From: Clostridia bacterium | GTDB lineage: Bacteria > Bacillota > Clostridia > Lachnospirales > Lachnospiraceae | Assembly: GCA_910575625.1 (NCBI GenBank) | Contig: CAJTFD010000013.1 | Span: 1-64,000, forward strand | DNA length: 64,000 bases | Direction of reading: 5' to 3' | In this document: positions 33,357-42,054 of the stretch, piece after piece | Layout of the letters: every line of letters begins with the position of its first letter | Position numbering within the stretch: the first letter of the stretch is position 1 | The notes under the pieces: generated by a model | What the model was told of the DNA's origin: nothing | Seen by the model: the letters and a program-made list of their open reading frames with translations, nothing else | The model's database searches: none | Translations under genes and position numbers: made by a program

Positions 33357-35009
33357 ATGGGAGCGTTAAAATCTATTTCTAAAACATATCATGCGGCCGT
33401 GTACCTGCGGCTGTCGAGGGAGGACGGTGATGTTGCGGAGGGCGGCAGGGCTTTCAGCAACAGCATCTCCAACCAGAAAGAGCTGGTCATGGACTATCTG
33501 GAGTCCCGCGCCGATATCCAGGTTTATTCCGTGTATACGGATGACGGATGGAGCGGCGTTGATTTTGAAAGGCCAGAATTCCAGAGGATGCTGGACGATA
33601 TCCGGGAGGGGCTTGTTGACTGCGTGGTGGTCAAGGACCTGTCCCGCTTCGGCAGGAACTATATTGAATCCGGGAGGTACATTGAGAAGATTTTCCCCAT
33701 GCTGGGGGTGCGGTTCATTGCCGTCAATGACGGCTACGACAGCCTGGACGGACAGTATGGGGATGACATGGTGGTCCCGTTCAAGAACCTCATCAATGAT
33801 GCGTACTGCCGGGATATCTCCGTGAAGATACGGAGCCACATGGAGGTCAAGCGGAAGAACGGGGAGTACATCGGGGCGTTTGCTGCCTATGGGTACCTGA
33901 AGGATCCGGAGGATAAGAACCATCTGGTGGTGGATGAATATGCGGCGGAGGTGGTGCGGGACATCTTCGCAATGAAGCTGGCCGGGTGCAACGTGAAAGC
34001 GATCGCGGACAGGCTGAACCGGGACGGCATCCTGTCTCCGCTCCAGTATAAGAGGAGCATTGGCATCCGGATGGAAAGCCCTTTCCAGAAGGGCGCGGAG
34101 CCGAAGTGGAGCTACAATGCCGTGCTGCGGATATTGAAGAATGAGGTGTATGTTGGCACGGTGGCCCAGGGGAAATGCACCACGCCGAATTACAAGGTCA
34201 AGAAGCGTGTGTATAAGGACAAGGACGAATGGATCCGCGTGGAGGATGCCCATGAGGCGGTCGTGGGCAGAGGCGAGTTTGACCTGGTGCAGGTGCTCCT
34301 GGCGAGGGATACGAGGACGGCGCCGGAGCGTGAGAAGGTCTTCCCGCTGGCGGGAATGGTGTTCTGCGGGGGCTGCGGGGCGCCGATGGTGCGCAAGACG
34401 GTACCGTCCGGGGGTAAGAGGTATGTGTATTATGTCTGTTCCGGGCATAAGAGCGACAGGGCTTCCTGCTCATCCCACAGCTTTTCGGCAAAGAAGCTGG
34501 AGGAGAGCGTGCTGGCGCTGGTACAGACCTTTATCGGGAAGGTGCTGGCGCTGTCGGAGGCGGCGGATATCGTCAGCCGGACATCAGGGATGGAGCTGGG
34601 AGCAGGGAAGATTGAAAGCCGGATCGGGAAGCTGAGGGAAGAGGCGGAGAACTGCGGCAGGAGGCGGAAGAACCTGTATGAGGATTTCAAAGACGGCATC
34701 CTCACGAAAGAGGAATATGCCATGCTCCGGGAGCAGTACCAGGAGCAGGCGGCCGGCATCGAGGCTTCCATTGTGTCCCTGGAGAAGGAGAGGGACGGCA
34801 TCCTGGCGGGGCGGACGGCCGGGCTGGAATGGGTTGAGTCATTGAAGAGGTATGAGGGCGTGGAGAGGCTTGACCGGGGACTTGCGGCATTCCTCATTGA
34901 CCGGATCGCGGTCATGGGTCCGGAGGCGCTGGAAGTGGCATACCGGTTCGGGAAGGAAGCGGAGGAAATGGAGCGTTTTGTGCTGGAGCACGGGAAGGAG
35001 GCGGTCTGA
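33357..35009 (+). CDS. Large serine recombinase 1
   Basis: The 550-residue site-specific recombinase shows the resolvase catalytic domain (residues about 10-160: YLRLSRED with Ser20, DDGWSGVDFERPEFQRM, VVKDLSRFGRNYIESG). The recombinase domain carries AYGYLKDPEDKNHL and LNRDGI. A zinc ribbon (MVFCGGCGAPMVRK, YYVCSGHKSD) and a C-terminal coiled coil complete it. This is the standard layout for phage integrases of the TndX/phiC31 class. ATG 33357 follows AGGAGGATTGC. It is first in a three-gene recombinase operon. Confidence 0.93.
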   Translation: MGALKSISKTYHAAVYLRLSREDGDVAEGGRAFSNSISNQKELVMDYLESRADIQVYSVYTDDGWSGVDFERPEFQRMLDDIREGLVDCVVVKDLSRFGRNYIESGRYIEKIFPMLGVRFIAVNDGYDSLDGQYGDDMVVPFKNLINDAYCRDISVKIRSHMEVKRKNGEYIGAFAAYGYLKDPEDKNHLVVDEYAAEVVRDIFAMKLAGCNVKAIADRLNRDGILSPLQYKRSIGIRMESPFQKGAEPKWSYNAVLRILKNEVYVGTVAQGKCTTPNYKVKKRVYKDKDEWIRVEDAHEAVVGRGEFDLVQVLLARDTRTAPEREKVFPLAGMVFCGGCGAPMVRKTVPSGGKRYVYYVCSGHKSDRASCSSHSFSAKKLEESVLALVQTFIGKVLALSEAADIVSRTSGMELGAGKIESRIGKLREEAENCGRRRKNLYEDFKDGILTKEEYAMLREQYQEQAAGIEASIVSLEKERDGILAGRTAGLEWVESLKRYEGVERLDRGLAAFLIDRIAVMGPEALEVAYRFGKEAEEMERFVLEHGKEAV

Positions 35010-35010
35010 C

Positions 35011-36705
35011 ATGGCGAGGAAGAGCAGGAGAGGGAATGCGGGGGCTCTGGCGCCGTCTGCGGCAGGCATAAGGGTATACCGGACGGCGGTGTATGTGCGG
35101 CTGTCCAGAGAGGACGGGCGGAAGGTGGAGAGCGACACGGTGGAGAACCAGAGGGCGCTGCTGGAGGACTATGTGGCCGGGGAGCCGTCGCTGGAACTGG
35201 CGGGGGTGTATGTTGACAGGCATGTGACGGGCACGAAGTTTGACCGGCCGGAGTTCAACCGCATGGTCGCGGACATGAGGGCGGGGAGGATCGACTGCAT
35301 CGTGGTCAAGGATCTGTCGAGGCTGGGCAGGAATTACCTGGAGGCAGGGGACTATATCGAGAAGATCTTCCCGTTCTTCGGGGTGCGGTTCATCGCGGTG
35401 ACTGACCGGTACGACAGCCTCACGTCCGATCCGGCGGAGGACGGGCTGGTGGTGCCGTTGAAGAACCTCATCAATGAGGCGTATGCGAAGGACATCTCGA
35501 AGAAGATATGCTCCACCTTTGAGGGGCTGTTTGAGAAGGGCGTTTTCCTTGCCACAACGGCGGCGTATGGGTATAAAAAGAATCCGGAGGACAGCCATAA
35601 TCTTCTCGTGGATGAAAACGTGAGGGATGTGGTGGTGAGGATATTCCGGGAGCGGCTGGAGGGAAAGAGCCTGGCGCAGATCGCAAGGGGGCTGAATGCG
35701 GACGGCATCCTGGCGCCCAGCGTGTACTGGCAGAGCATCGGGGTGATACACAAGGAAAAATACACGAACCTCTGGGAGGGGAAGCAGGTCAGGCGTATCC
35801 TGGAGAACGTGGTCTATACCGGGGACGTGGAGATCTCCAAGAGCTACCGGGCGTATTATAAGGGCGTCACGAAGCCGGTATCCAGGGACAAGGGGGAGCG
35901 CTTCTATGTGGAGGGGCATCATGAGGCAGTCATTGACCATGAGACCTTTGACAGGGTGCAGGAGCTCCTGCAGGCCAGGAAGCGGGAGTATTTTTCTGCC
36001 AGGGAGAACACGGGGGGAGACCGGAACCGGAGGGAGGATAAGCTGCAGGGGCTGCTGTTCTGCGGACACTGCGGGAACAAGATGAACCTGTACCGGAAGA
36101 CGGTGAAGCTGGTTGGCGGCTATGGGCATTACAGCACGTATGTGTGCAGGCGTGCGGCTACCTATGGTGAGGCGGACCCGCCGAAGAACATCAAGGCGGA
36201 TGTGATGGAGGGGCTTGTGATGGAGCTGCTGAGAGCGCATATGGCGGTGTATGTGGATGCCAGGGAGCGGATGCGTGCGCTGAACCGGGGACCGGAGGCG
36301 GCGGGGCGCAGGACCGCGCTGGAGAAGGAGCTTTCCGGGAAGGCGGGGCGCAGGGACAAAGTCAGCGGTTTCATCCGGGTTTTATATGATGATTTTACTG
36401 ACGGTGTTTTCTCCGAGGGGGAGTATCTGGAAATGAAGGCCGGGTATGTCTCTGAACTGGAAGTGCTGGATGCGGAGGTTGCAGCGCTGGAAGCGGAGGC
36501 GGAAAGGCTTGCCCCGGATTATGCCGGGGACGGGAAAATGGCGGCTGCCTTTGGGAAGTACCTGGGAGCGGAGGAGCTGACAAAGGAGCTGGCGCAGACA
36601 TTCATAAAGAAGATCATCTGCTACGGCAGTGACCGGTTTGATGTGGAGTACACTTTTGCGGAGGAGCTGGCGGATCTGGTGGAGAAAGGAGGCGGTAAGG
36701 CATGA
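35011..36705 (+). CDS. Large serine recombinase 2
   Basis: The 564-residue enzyme has its catalytic Ser32 in YVRLSREDG, the DLSRLGRNYLEAGDYIEKIF segment, a zinc ribbon (LLFCGHCGNKMNLYRK, YVCRRA) and a C-terminal coiled coil. The start is one base after the stop of recombinase 1, and its end overlaps recombinase 3 by 4 bp. It is about as diverged from recombinase 1 as from recombinase 3, so this is an old set rather than a recent duplication. The N-terminal extension of about 20 basic residues is longer than in the other two. Confidence 0.93.
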   Translation: MARKSRRGNAGALAPSAAGIRVYRTAVYVRLSREDGRKVESDTVENQRALLEDYVAGEPSLELAGVYVDRHVTGTKFDRPEFNRMVADMRAGRIDCIVVKDLSRLGRNYLEAGDYIEKIFPFFGVRFIAVTDRYDSLTSDPAEDGLVVPLKNLINEAYAKDISKKICSTFEGLFEKGVFLATTAAYGYKKNPEDSHNLLVDENVRDVVVRIFRERLEGKSLAQIARGLNADGILAPSVYWQSIGVIHKEKYTNLWEGKQVRRILENVVYTGDVEISKSYRAYYKGVTKPVSRDKGERFYVEGHHEAVIDHETFDRVQELLQARKREYFSARENTGGDRNRREDKLQGLLFCGHCGNKMNLYRKTVKLVGGYGHYSTYVCRRAATYGEADPPKNIKADVMEGLVMELLRAHMAVYVDARERMRALNRGPEAAGRRTALEKELSGKAGRRDKVSGFIRVLYDDFTDGVFSEGEYLEMKAGYVSELEVLDAEVAALEAEAERLAPDYAGDGKMAAAFGKYLGAEELTKELAQTFIKKIICYGSDRFDVEYTFAEELADLVEKGGGKA

Positions 36706-38243
36706 AGGGGAAGACGGCGGCGCTGCCGGCAGGCTATACCATATGTGCTTATATGAGGCTTTCCAACGAGGACAGGGATGTGTTCGGGAGGAAGGAGGAG
36801 AGCGGGAGCATTACTTCACAGCGCAGGCTGATCATGGACTTCATAGGCAGGCAGCCGGAATTTGCAGGGTGCCGTGTCATTGAGAGGTGCGATGACGGGC
36901 TCTCCGGGAGGTATTTTGACACCAGGCCGCAGTTTACGGACATGATCGGGCTGGCGAAGCAGGGGAAGGTCAACTGCATCATCGTGAAGGACTGCTCCAG
37001 GTTCGGGCGTGACTATGTGGAGCTGGGGGATTACCTGGAGCAGTTGTTTCCGTTCCTGGGGGTGCGGTTCATTTCCGTCAATGACCATTACGACAGCGAG
37101 AGGGACGGGGGCGGGCTGGACATTGCTTTCAAGAATTTGGTGTATGATATTTATTCCAGGGATCTGTCGAAGAAGGTGAGGCAGGCGAGGGAGCGGCTGG
37201 CCGCGCAGGGGAAGTACACGGCGGGGCAGGCGCTTTACGGGTACCGGAAGACGGCGGCGGATAAGCATAAGCTGGAGAAGGATCCGGAGACGGCGCCGGT
37301 GGTCCGGGAAATCTTTGACATGAGGCTGGCCGGGATGGGGGTCTGTGATATTGCCAGGAACCTGAATGACCGGGGCATACCCTGTCCCACGGTGTTCCTG
37401 CATGGGAAGGGGGAGACAGTGAACCGGAAGGGCGGGTTTGAGAGGATGTGCTGGACGGGTGGCGTCATCAACGGGCTGCTGCAGAATGAGATCTACACCG
37501 GGGCGGTGGTCTCCCTGAAAAGCACGATGGACGGCAGGAAGGGGAAGCTGGTGGCGAGGCCGAAGGAGGAATGGGTGTGCGTGGAAGGGATGCATGAGGC
37601 GGTTGTCACGAAAGAAGAATTTAGGCGGGTGCAGGGGATGGTGAGCGTGCAGAAGCCAGCGGCGGGGAAGCGGAAGATGCGCTATGCCTGCGGGGTGTGC
37701 GGGAAGCGGCTGACCAGGCGGAACGGGACGGACCTTTACTGTAACCGGGGGTATATGGTGAAGGGGTGTGAGTGCAGGCAGGTGGTGATGAAGGAGCCGG
37801 AGGCGGACGCGGTGGTGCTGGGGGAGCTGAAGCGGAAGCTGCGGCGGGTGCTGGACGAGGAAGAGATGAGGCTGGAGCAGCGGGAGGATGCCCTGGATGT
37901 GGGGAGCCGGGTGGAGAGCCTGGGGAGTGCGCTGGAGGCGGTGAAGAAGGCGAAGCGGAGGCTGTTTGAGAAGCTGGCGGACAGGGAGATTGAGCGGGAG
38001 GAGTTTTTGGAGAGGAAGAAAGGGTATGATGCGGAGATCGAGCGGATGGAGCGGGAGGTCTCGGATGCGGAGCTGGCGGAGAGGATTGCCAGGGAGGCGA
38101 GGGAACGGGCGGATGTGGCGCGGTCGTTCCTGGATGTGGGGGAGATGTCGGAGGAGATCTGGGAGAGGTTCGTGGCGGGGGCACGGGTGTTCCCGGATGG
38201 GAGGATTGAGGTGGAGTGGAATTTTGGGGATGAAATGGAGTGA
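36702..38243 (+). CDS. Large serine recombinase 3
   Basis: The 513-residue enzyme has Ser21 in YMRLSNEDRD, DDGLSGRYFDTRPQF, VKDCSRFGRDYVELGDYLEQ and a zinc ribbon (YACGVCGKRLTRRNGTD). The acidic, Glu/Arg-rich coiled coil is very GC-rich. The catalytic loop residues differ from the other two (SNED, DCSRFGRD), so it may have a different site preference or act as a partner or directionality subunit. Its stop is 68 bp from the truncated coupling-protein frame, placing the recombinase operon at the prophage end. Confidence 0.92.
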   Translation: MKGKTAALPAGYTICAYMRLSNEDRDVFGRKEESGSITSQRRLIMDFIGRQPEFAGCRVIERCDDGLSGRYFDTRPQFTDMIGLAKQGKVNCIIVKDCSRFGRDYVELGDYLEQLFPFLGVRFISVNDHYDSERDGGGLDIAFKNLVYDIYSRDLSKKVRQARERLAAQGKYTAGQALYGYRKTAADKHKLEKDPETAPVVREIFDMRLAGMGVCDIARNLNDRGIPCPTVFLHGKGETVNRKGGFERMCWTGGVINGLLQNEIYTGAVVSLKSTMDGRKGKLVARPKEEWVCVEGMHEAVVTKEEFRRVQGMVSVQKPAAGKRKMRYACGVCGKRLTRRNGTDLYCNRGYMVKGCECRQVVMKEPEADAVVLGELKRKLRRVLDEEEMRLEQREDALDVGSRVESLGSALEAVKKAKRRLFEKLADREIEREEFLERKKGYDAEIERMEREVSDAELAERIAREARERADVARSFLDVGEMSEEIWERFVAGARVFPDGRIEVEWNFGDEME

Positions 38244-38311
38244 GGAGTGCGGCGCCTGGACGGGGAGGTCTGGGGGCCGTAAATTTTTTTGAAAAATTTG
38301 TTAGTGTATAG

Positions 38312-39703
38312 TTGACAGAATCGGGCGGCTCTGGTGCAGGAAAGACCAGATTTTTTTGCAAACCCAATGTCATGCAGTGCAACACGTCAATGGTAATCTT
38401 AGACCCGAAAGGCGAGATTGTCCGTGACACGGGAGGTCTGCTTGAGAAGAAAGGCTATGAGGTGCGTGTCCTTGATTTAATCAATATGCACCAAAGCCAT
38501 TGTTACAACCCGTTTGTATATTTAAGGAATGATAATGACGTGCAGAGGTTGGTAACGAATTTATTTAAGGCGACCACGCCGAAAGGAAGCCAGTCGCAAG
38601 ACCCGTTCTGGGACACGGCGGCGAGTATGCTGCTTCTATCCCTTGTGTTTTATCTGAAATACGAAGCCCCGCCAGAGGAACAGAATTTCCCGATGGTGAT
38701 GGAGCTTTTAAGGGCAGGCGAGGTGAGGGAGGATGACGACAGCTATGTAAGCCCGCTTGACGAGCTGTTTGACCGTTTGGAGATGGTAAACCCAGAGCAT
38801 ATCGCTCTGAAATACTACCGTGACTATCACAGCGGAAGTGCCAAGACCTTAAAGAGCATCCAGATAACCCTTGCCGCACGGCTTGAGAAGTTCAATCTGG
38901 AAAGCCTTGCTTCTTTGACTGCCACGGACGAGCTTGATTTGCCGTCTTTAGGTGAGAAGAAAGTGGCATTGTTCGCTCTGATACCAGACAACGACACCAG
39001 TTTTAATTTTCTTGTGTCACTTTTATACACGCAGCTATTCCAACAGCTATTTTATCTTGCCGACCATAAGTACGGCGGGAGCCTGCCTGTTCATTGCCAG
39101 TTTATCATGGATGAATTTGCGAACGTCAGTTTGCCAGACGACTTTGACAAGATACTGTCGGTCATGAGGTCAAGGAGCGTATCCGTTTCGATTATCCTGC
39201 AAAATCTGGCACAGCTCAAGGCACTGTTTGAGAAACAGTGGGAAAGCATTGTCGGCAATGCCGATGAGTTCCTTTATCTGGGCGGCAACGAGCAGAGTAC
39301 TCATAAGTTTGTGTCGGAGCTTTTAGGCAAATCCACGATAGACACGAACACCTACGGGAAAAGCTCTGGACGGAGCGGCAACTATTCCACCAACTACCAG
39401 ATTTCGGGGCGTGAGCTTTTAACCCCAGACGAAGTGCGTATGCTTGACAACCGCTACGCACTTCTTTTTGTGCGTGGGGAACGCCCCGTCATGGATTTGA
39501 AGTATGACATCCTGAAACATCCGAATGTGAAACTGACTGCCGACGGAGGGAAGCCGCCGTATCTCCACGGTGAGCCGACACAGGCGGTCGCAACCCTTGT
39601 GTTTGATGTTGACATTCCTAAGAATGCCGTGAGCGTGGATGCCGTCAGCACTTCCTACGAGCTTCTGTCCGATGAGGACTTGGAAGAAATATTCAATTTA
39701 TAA
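38312..39703 (+). pseudogene. Coupling protein VirD4/TcpA, C-terminal part split by prophage
   Basis: The open frame begins in the Walker A motif (GGSGAGKTRFFCKPN), directly after a stop codon at 38309-38311. It then has the full ATPase: VILDPKGEI, DPFWDTAASMLLLSLVFYL, Walker B QFIMDEFANV and SVSIILQNLAQLKALFE. Intact family members have about 130-170 residues before this point, including membrane helices. No ribosome site precedes the TTG at 38312. The N-terminal part presumably lies on the other side of the prophage. Conjugation needs this protein to bring the relaxase-DNA to the channel. Confidence 0.85.
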
Positions 39704-39717
39704 GGAGGATTTACCCT

Positions 39718-40074
39718 ATGAAACTTTTTAAGAAGAACGAGAACAACCAGAGCAAAGCAACCCAGAAATTGCCGATGGGCAGAAAAGCAAGAAAAGCGTT
39801 TGCCGTGTATGCCGCTTTGGTATGCTGCATGGTCTTTGGAACGACAACAGCCTTTGCCGCCAATGACCCGATTGCCGTGGTAAACAACCTGTCAAACTTT
39901 ATCTTCGGTCTGATTAAGGCGGTCGGGATGATTATGCTTGGCTTCGGCATCGTGCAGGTGGGCTTGTCGCTGAAATCCCACGACCCGTCCCAGAGGGCGA
40001 ACGGCTTTCTGACCCTTGCGGGCGGCGTGGTGATTACCTTTGCAAAAGAGATTCTGACACTCATCACAGGATAA
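39718..40074 (+). CDS. Maff2-family conjugation membrane protein
   Basis: The 118-residue protein has a basic N-terminus, a signal-like hydrophobic segment ending in AFA (FAVYAALVCCMVFGTTTAFA), a second membrane segment (IFGLIKAVGMIMLGFGIVQV) and a third (LTLAGGVVITFAKEILTLI). It matches the Maff2 family, a VirB2/TrbC-like component found after the coupling protein in Tn1549-type elements. It has an AAGGAGG ribosome site. A GC hairpin follows at 40118. Confidence 0.82.
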   Translation: MKLFKKNENNQSKATQKLPMGRKARKAFAVYAALVCCMVFGTTTAFAANDPIAVVNNLSNFIFGLIKAVGMIMLGFGIVQVGLSLKSHDPSQRANGFLTLAGGVVITFAKEILTLITG

Positions 40075-40117
40075 TGCAAAGGAATAAGATAGCAGGCTGA
40101 TATAAGTTAGGGGATAA

Positions 40118-40149
40118 CGGGGCAGATCCGCCTTGCGGAACTTGCCCCG
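40118..40149 (+). promoter_or_regulatory. GC-rich intergenic hairpin
   Basis: CGGGGCA and TCCGC pair with GCGGA and TGCCCCG around CTT. It stands between the Maff2-like and TrbL-like genes and lacks a T tract, so partial attenuation or RNA processing is likelier than full termination. Confidence 0.45.
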
Positions 40150-40179
40150 CTGTCCGATTTTAAGAACGGAGGTGGTCGA

Positions 40180-41016
40180 ATGTCAGATAACTGGGTAGTC
40201 CAGAACTTGGAGAACGCCCTTAACACTTGGAATGAGAAGTTAGCCGAGATATGGCAGCTCATTACCCAGTCCCCAGAGAATTTCAAAGGCGGTGCGATAT
40301 GGAAAGTCATTGTTGACATCCACGGTGCGTTGCAGGCAATAGGGCTTGCCCTGCTCGTGCTGTTCTTTGTCGTGGGCGTGATGCGTACCTGCGGCGACTT
40401 CGCACAGGTTAAGAAGCCCGAACACGCAGTAAAGCTGTTTATCCGCTTCGCACTTGCGAAAGGTGCGGTGACTTACGGCTTGGAGCTGATGATGGCTCTG
40501 TTCCAGATAGTGCAGGGCGTGATTTCTACGATTATGAAAGCCGCAGGCTTCGGCACGGCACAAAAGACGGTATTACCGCAGGAGATAGTGACAGCCGTGG
40601 AGGACTGCGGCTTTTTTGAGAGCATCCCCCTATGGGCGGTTACGCTTATCGGCGGTCTGTTCATCACAGTGCTGTCATTCATTATGATAATGTCGGTGTA
40701 CGGCAGGTTTTTCAAGCTGTACCTTTATACCGCAATCGCTCCCGTGCCATTATCTTCATTTGCAGGAGAGCCGAGCCAGAATGTGGGCAGGAGCTTTATC
40801 AAGAGCTATTGTGCCGTGTGCCTTGAGGGTGCAATCATCGTGCTTGCCTGCATCATCTTCTCGGTGTTTGCGGCTTCCCCGCCAGTAGTCAACCCCGATG
40901 CGGCTGCGGTCACGATGGTATGGGGCTATATCGGGGAACTGGTATTCAATATGCTTGTCCTTGTCGGTGCAGTCAAGATGGCAGACCGTGTCGTGCGTGA
41001 GATGATGGGCTTGTAA
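40180..41016 (+). CDS. TrbL/VirB6-like conjugation channel protein
   Basis: The 278-residue polytopic protein has about five to six membrane segments (ALQAIGLALLVLFFVVGVMR, LWAVTLIGGLFITVLSFIMI, LEGAIIVLACIIFSVFAA). A conserved YTAIAPVPLSSFAGEPSQNV loop is typical of CD0411-like/VirB6 proteins of Gram-positive ICEs. It forms part of the type IV secretion pore. ATG 40180 has CGGAGGTGG. Confidence 0.85.
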   Translation: MSDNWVVQNLENALNTWNEKLAEIWQLITQSPENFKGGAIWKVIVDIHGALQAIGLALLVLFFVVGVMRTCGDFAQVKKPEHAVKLFIRFALAKGAVTYGLELMMALFQIVQGVISTIMKAAGFGTAQKTVLPQEIVTAVEDCGFFESIPLWAVTLIGGLFITVLSFIMIMSVYGRFFKLYLYTAIAPVPLSSFAGEPSQNVGRSFIKSYCAVCLEGAIIVLACIIFSVFAASPPVVNPDAAAVTMVWGYIGELVFNMLVLVGAVKMADRVVREMMGL

Positions 41017-41028
41017 GGGAGGAAGCGT

Positions 41029-41238
41029 ATGAAACGTGTTTATATCTTTAAGGACGGGGTACAGCAGGGAAGCACAGCCACAAAGGAAAGTGCGATTGAC
41101 CTTATCCGCCAGTACCAGAAACTGGAAACACACCCGATGCTTCGGGCGGAGTTCAGCATCATTGTGGGCGAGGAAGAATTTATCCCCTATCCGTCACAGA
41201 AGAAGCCGCCAAAGAGAAAATCGGAAATGGAGCGATAG
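41029..41238 (+). CDS. Small conserved ICE protein
   Basis: The 69-residue protein (MKRVYIFKDGVQQGSTATKE, then HPMLRAEFSIIVGEEEFIPY) sits between the channel and PrgI genes as in related ICEs. It has no membrane segment. The function is unknown. It ends KSEMER, and the next protein ends KQEMER, with near-identical DNA around both stops. Confidence 0.65.
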   Translation: MKRVYIFKDGVQQGSTATKESAIDLIRQYQKLETHPMLRAEFSIIVGEEEFIPYPSQKKPPKRKSEMER

Positions 41239-41249
41239 GAGGTGCAGCT

Positions 41250-41552
41250 TTGTACGATTTTGAAACGGAATACCGCAGGATATTTGAAACGCCGCTGGAA
41301 GAAATCAAAGAGGATATATTTTTTCGGGCGGATAATTTTGAAAATGAAAAGTGGTACGGGGACTTGCAGATGTATCTGGCAATCGGCGTCTGCAAGCCAG
41401 AGAAAGATTGCGTGCCAGATTTGCAGAAAGCCTTGAAAGTCTTAGGCTGTCCTACCCAAACAAGGGAAATTGACGGGGATTTGTTTTTAGTCCCCCAGAG
41501 GGAAAGGCAGAAGCAGACCCCGTCCCGCCAGAAACAGGAAATGGAACGATAG
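41250..41552 (+). CDS. Small conserved ICE protein, unrecognised
   Basis: The 100-residue acidic protein (DFETEYRRIFETPLEEIKED, LQKALKVLGCPTQTREIDGD) has no signal or membrane segment. The start shown (TTG 41250) follows AGGAGGTGCAGC. Its last residues (RQKQEMER) and the GATAGGAGGTG that follows resemble the end of the preceding gene, hinting at duplication of the junction DNA. Confidence 0.6.
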   Translation: MYDFETEYRRIFETPLEEIKEDIFFRADNFENEKWYGDLQMYLAIGVCKPEKDCVPDLQKALKVLGCPTQTREIDGDLFLVPQRERQKQTPSRQKQEMER

Positions 41553-41565
41553 GAGGTGTTTATGA

Positions 41566-42054
41566 TTGGAAGTAAAGATAAATAAGGAAATCCGCAATTA
41601 CACGGAGAGTATGTTTTTCGGGCTGTCGATGCGGCAGTTCCTTTTTTCTGTCCTTGCCTGCGGCGTGGCGGCAGGCTTGTTTTTCCTGCTCCGTGGCAGG
41701 TTCGGGACAGAAACTTTAAGTTGGATGTGTGTTCTGGGTGCTTCGCCCTTTGCGGTGATGGGATTTGTAAAATACAACGGCATGACCGCAGAGCAGTTTG
41801 TGTGGGCATGGATAAAATCGGAGTTTCTGATGCCAAAGAGGGTGCTGTTTCTTCCAGACAATCTCTACTATGAAGCATTAAAAGCAACGATTGAAGCCCA
41901 TGAAAAAGGAACGCCCGCCGTGCAGAAATCCCGTAAGAAGAAAAAACGCAGGGCGAAAAGACGTAAAGAAGCAGGGAAACGGAGAAAGCAGGCTGTAAAC
42001 GCCAGAAAGAAGAATGAAAAAGTAAAAAAGCGTAAGGAGGTAGACCATGATTAA
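41566..42054 (+). CDS. PrgI-family conjugation protein
   Basis: The 162-residue protein has the PrgI/VirB3-like start VKINKEIRNYTESMFFGLSM. Two membrane segments follow (FLFSVLACGVAAGLFFLL, TLSWMCVLGASPFAVMGF), then a very basic Lys/Arg tail. ATG 41562 would stop after 7 codons, so TTG 41566, with AGGAGGTG upstream, is the start. It docks the VirB4 ATPase, encoded next and overlapping by 8 bp. Confidence 0.85.
   Translation: MEVKINKEIRNYTESMFFGLSMRQFLFSVLACGVAAGLFFLLRGRFGTETLSWMCVLGASPFAVMGFVKYNGMTAEQFVWAWIKSEFLMPKRVLFLPDNLYYEALKATIEAHEKGTPAVQKSRKKKKRRAKRRKEAGKRRKQAVNARKKNEKVKKRKEVDHD

Larger units (their letters stand above)
1..38311. mobile_element. Prophage (HK97-type siphovirus), left end outside window
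   Basis: A continuous run of phage late genes (terminase, portal, protease, capsid, tail, holin, endolysin) is followed by a cargo region and three large serine recombinases. The right boundary is placed at about 38311-38330, where a stop codon directly precedes the truncated frame of a conjugative coupling protein. Early and replication genes and the left attachment site must lie left of the window. The phage genes are much richer in GC than the ICE genes that follow. The exact attachment core cannot be set because only one junction is visible. Confidence 0.85.

Noticed and set aside
34912-36240. 442-codon minus-strand frame
   Set aside because: Antisense of serine recombinase 2, which has clear motifs; the product is Arg/Leu/Pro-rich without a fold.
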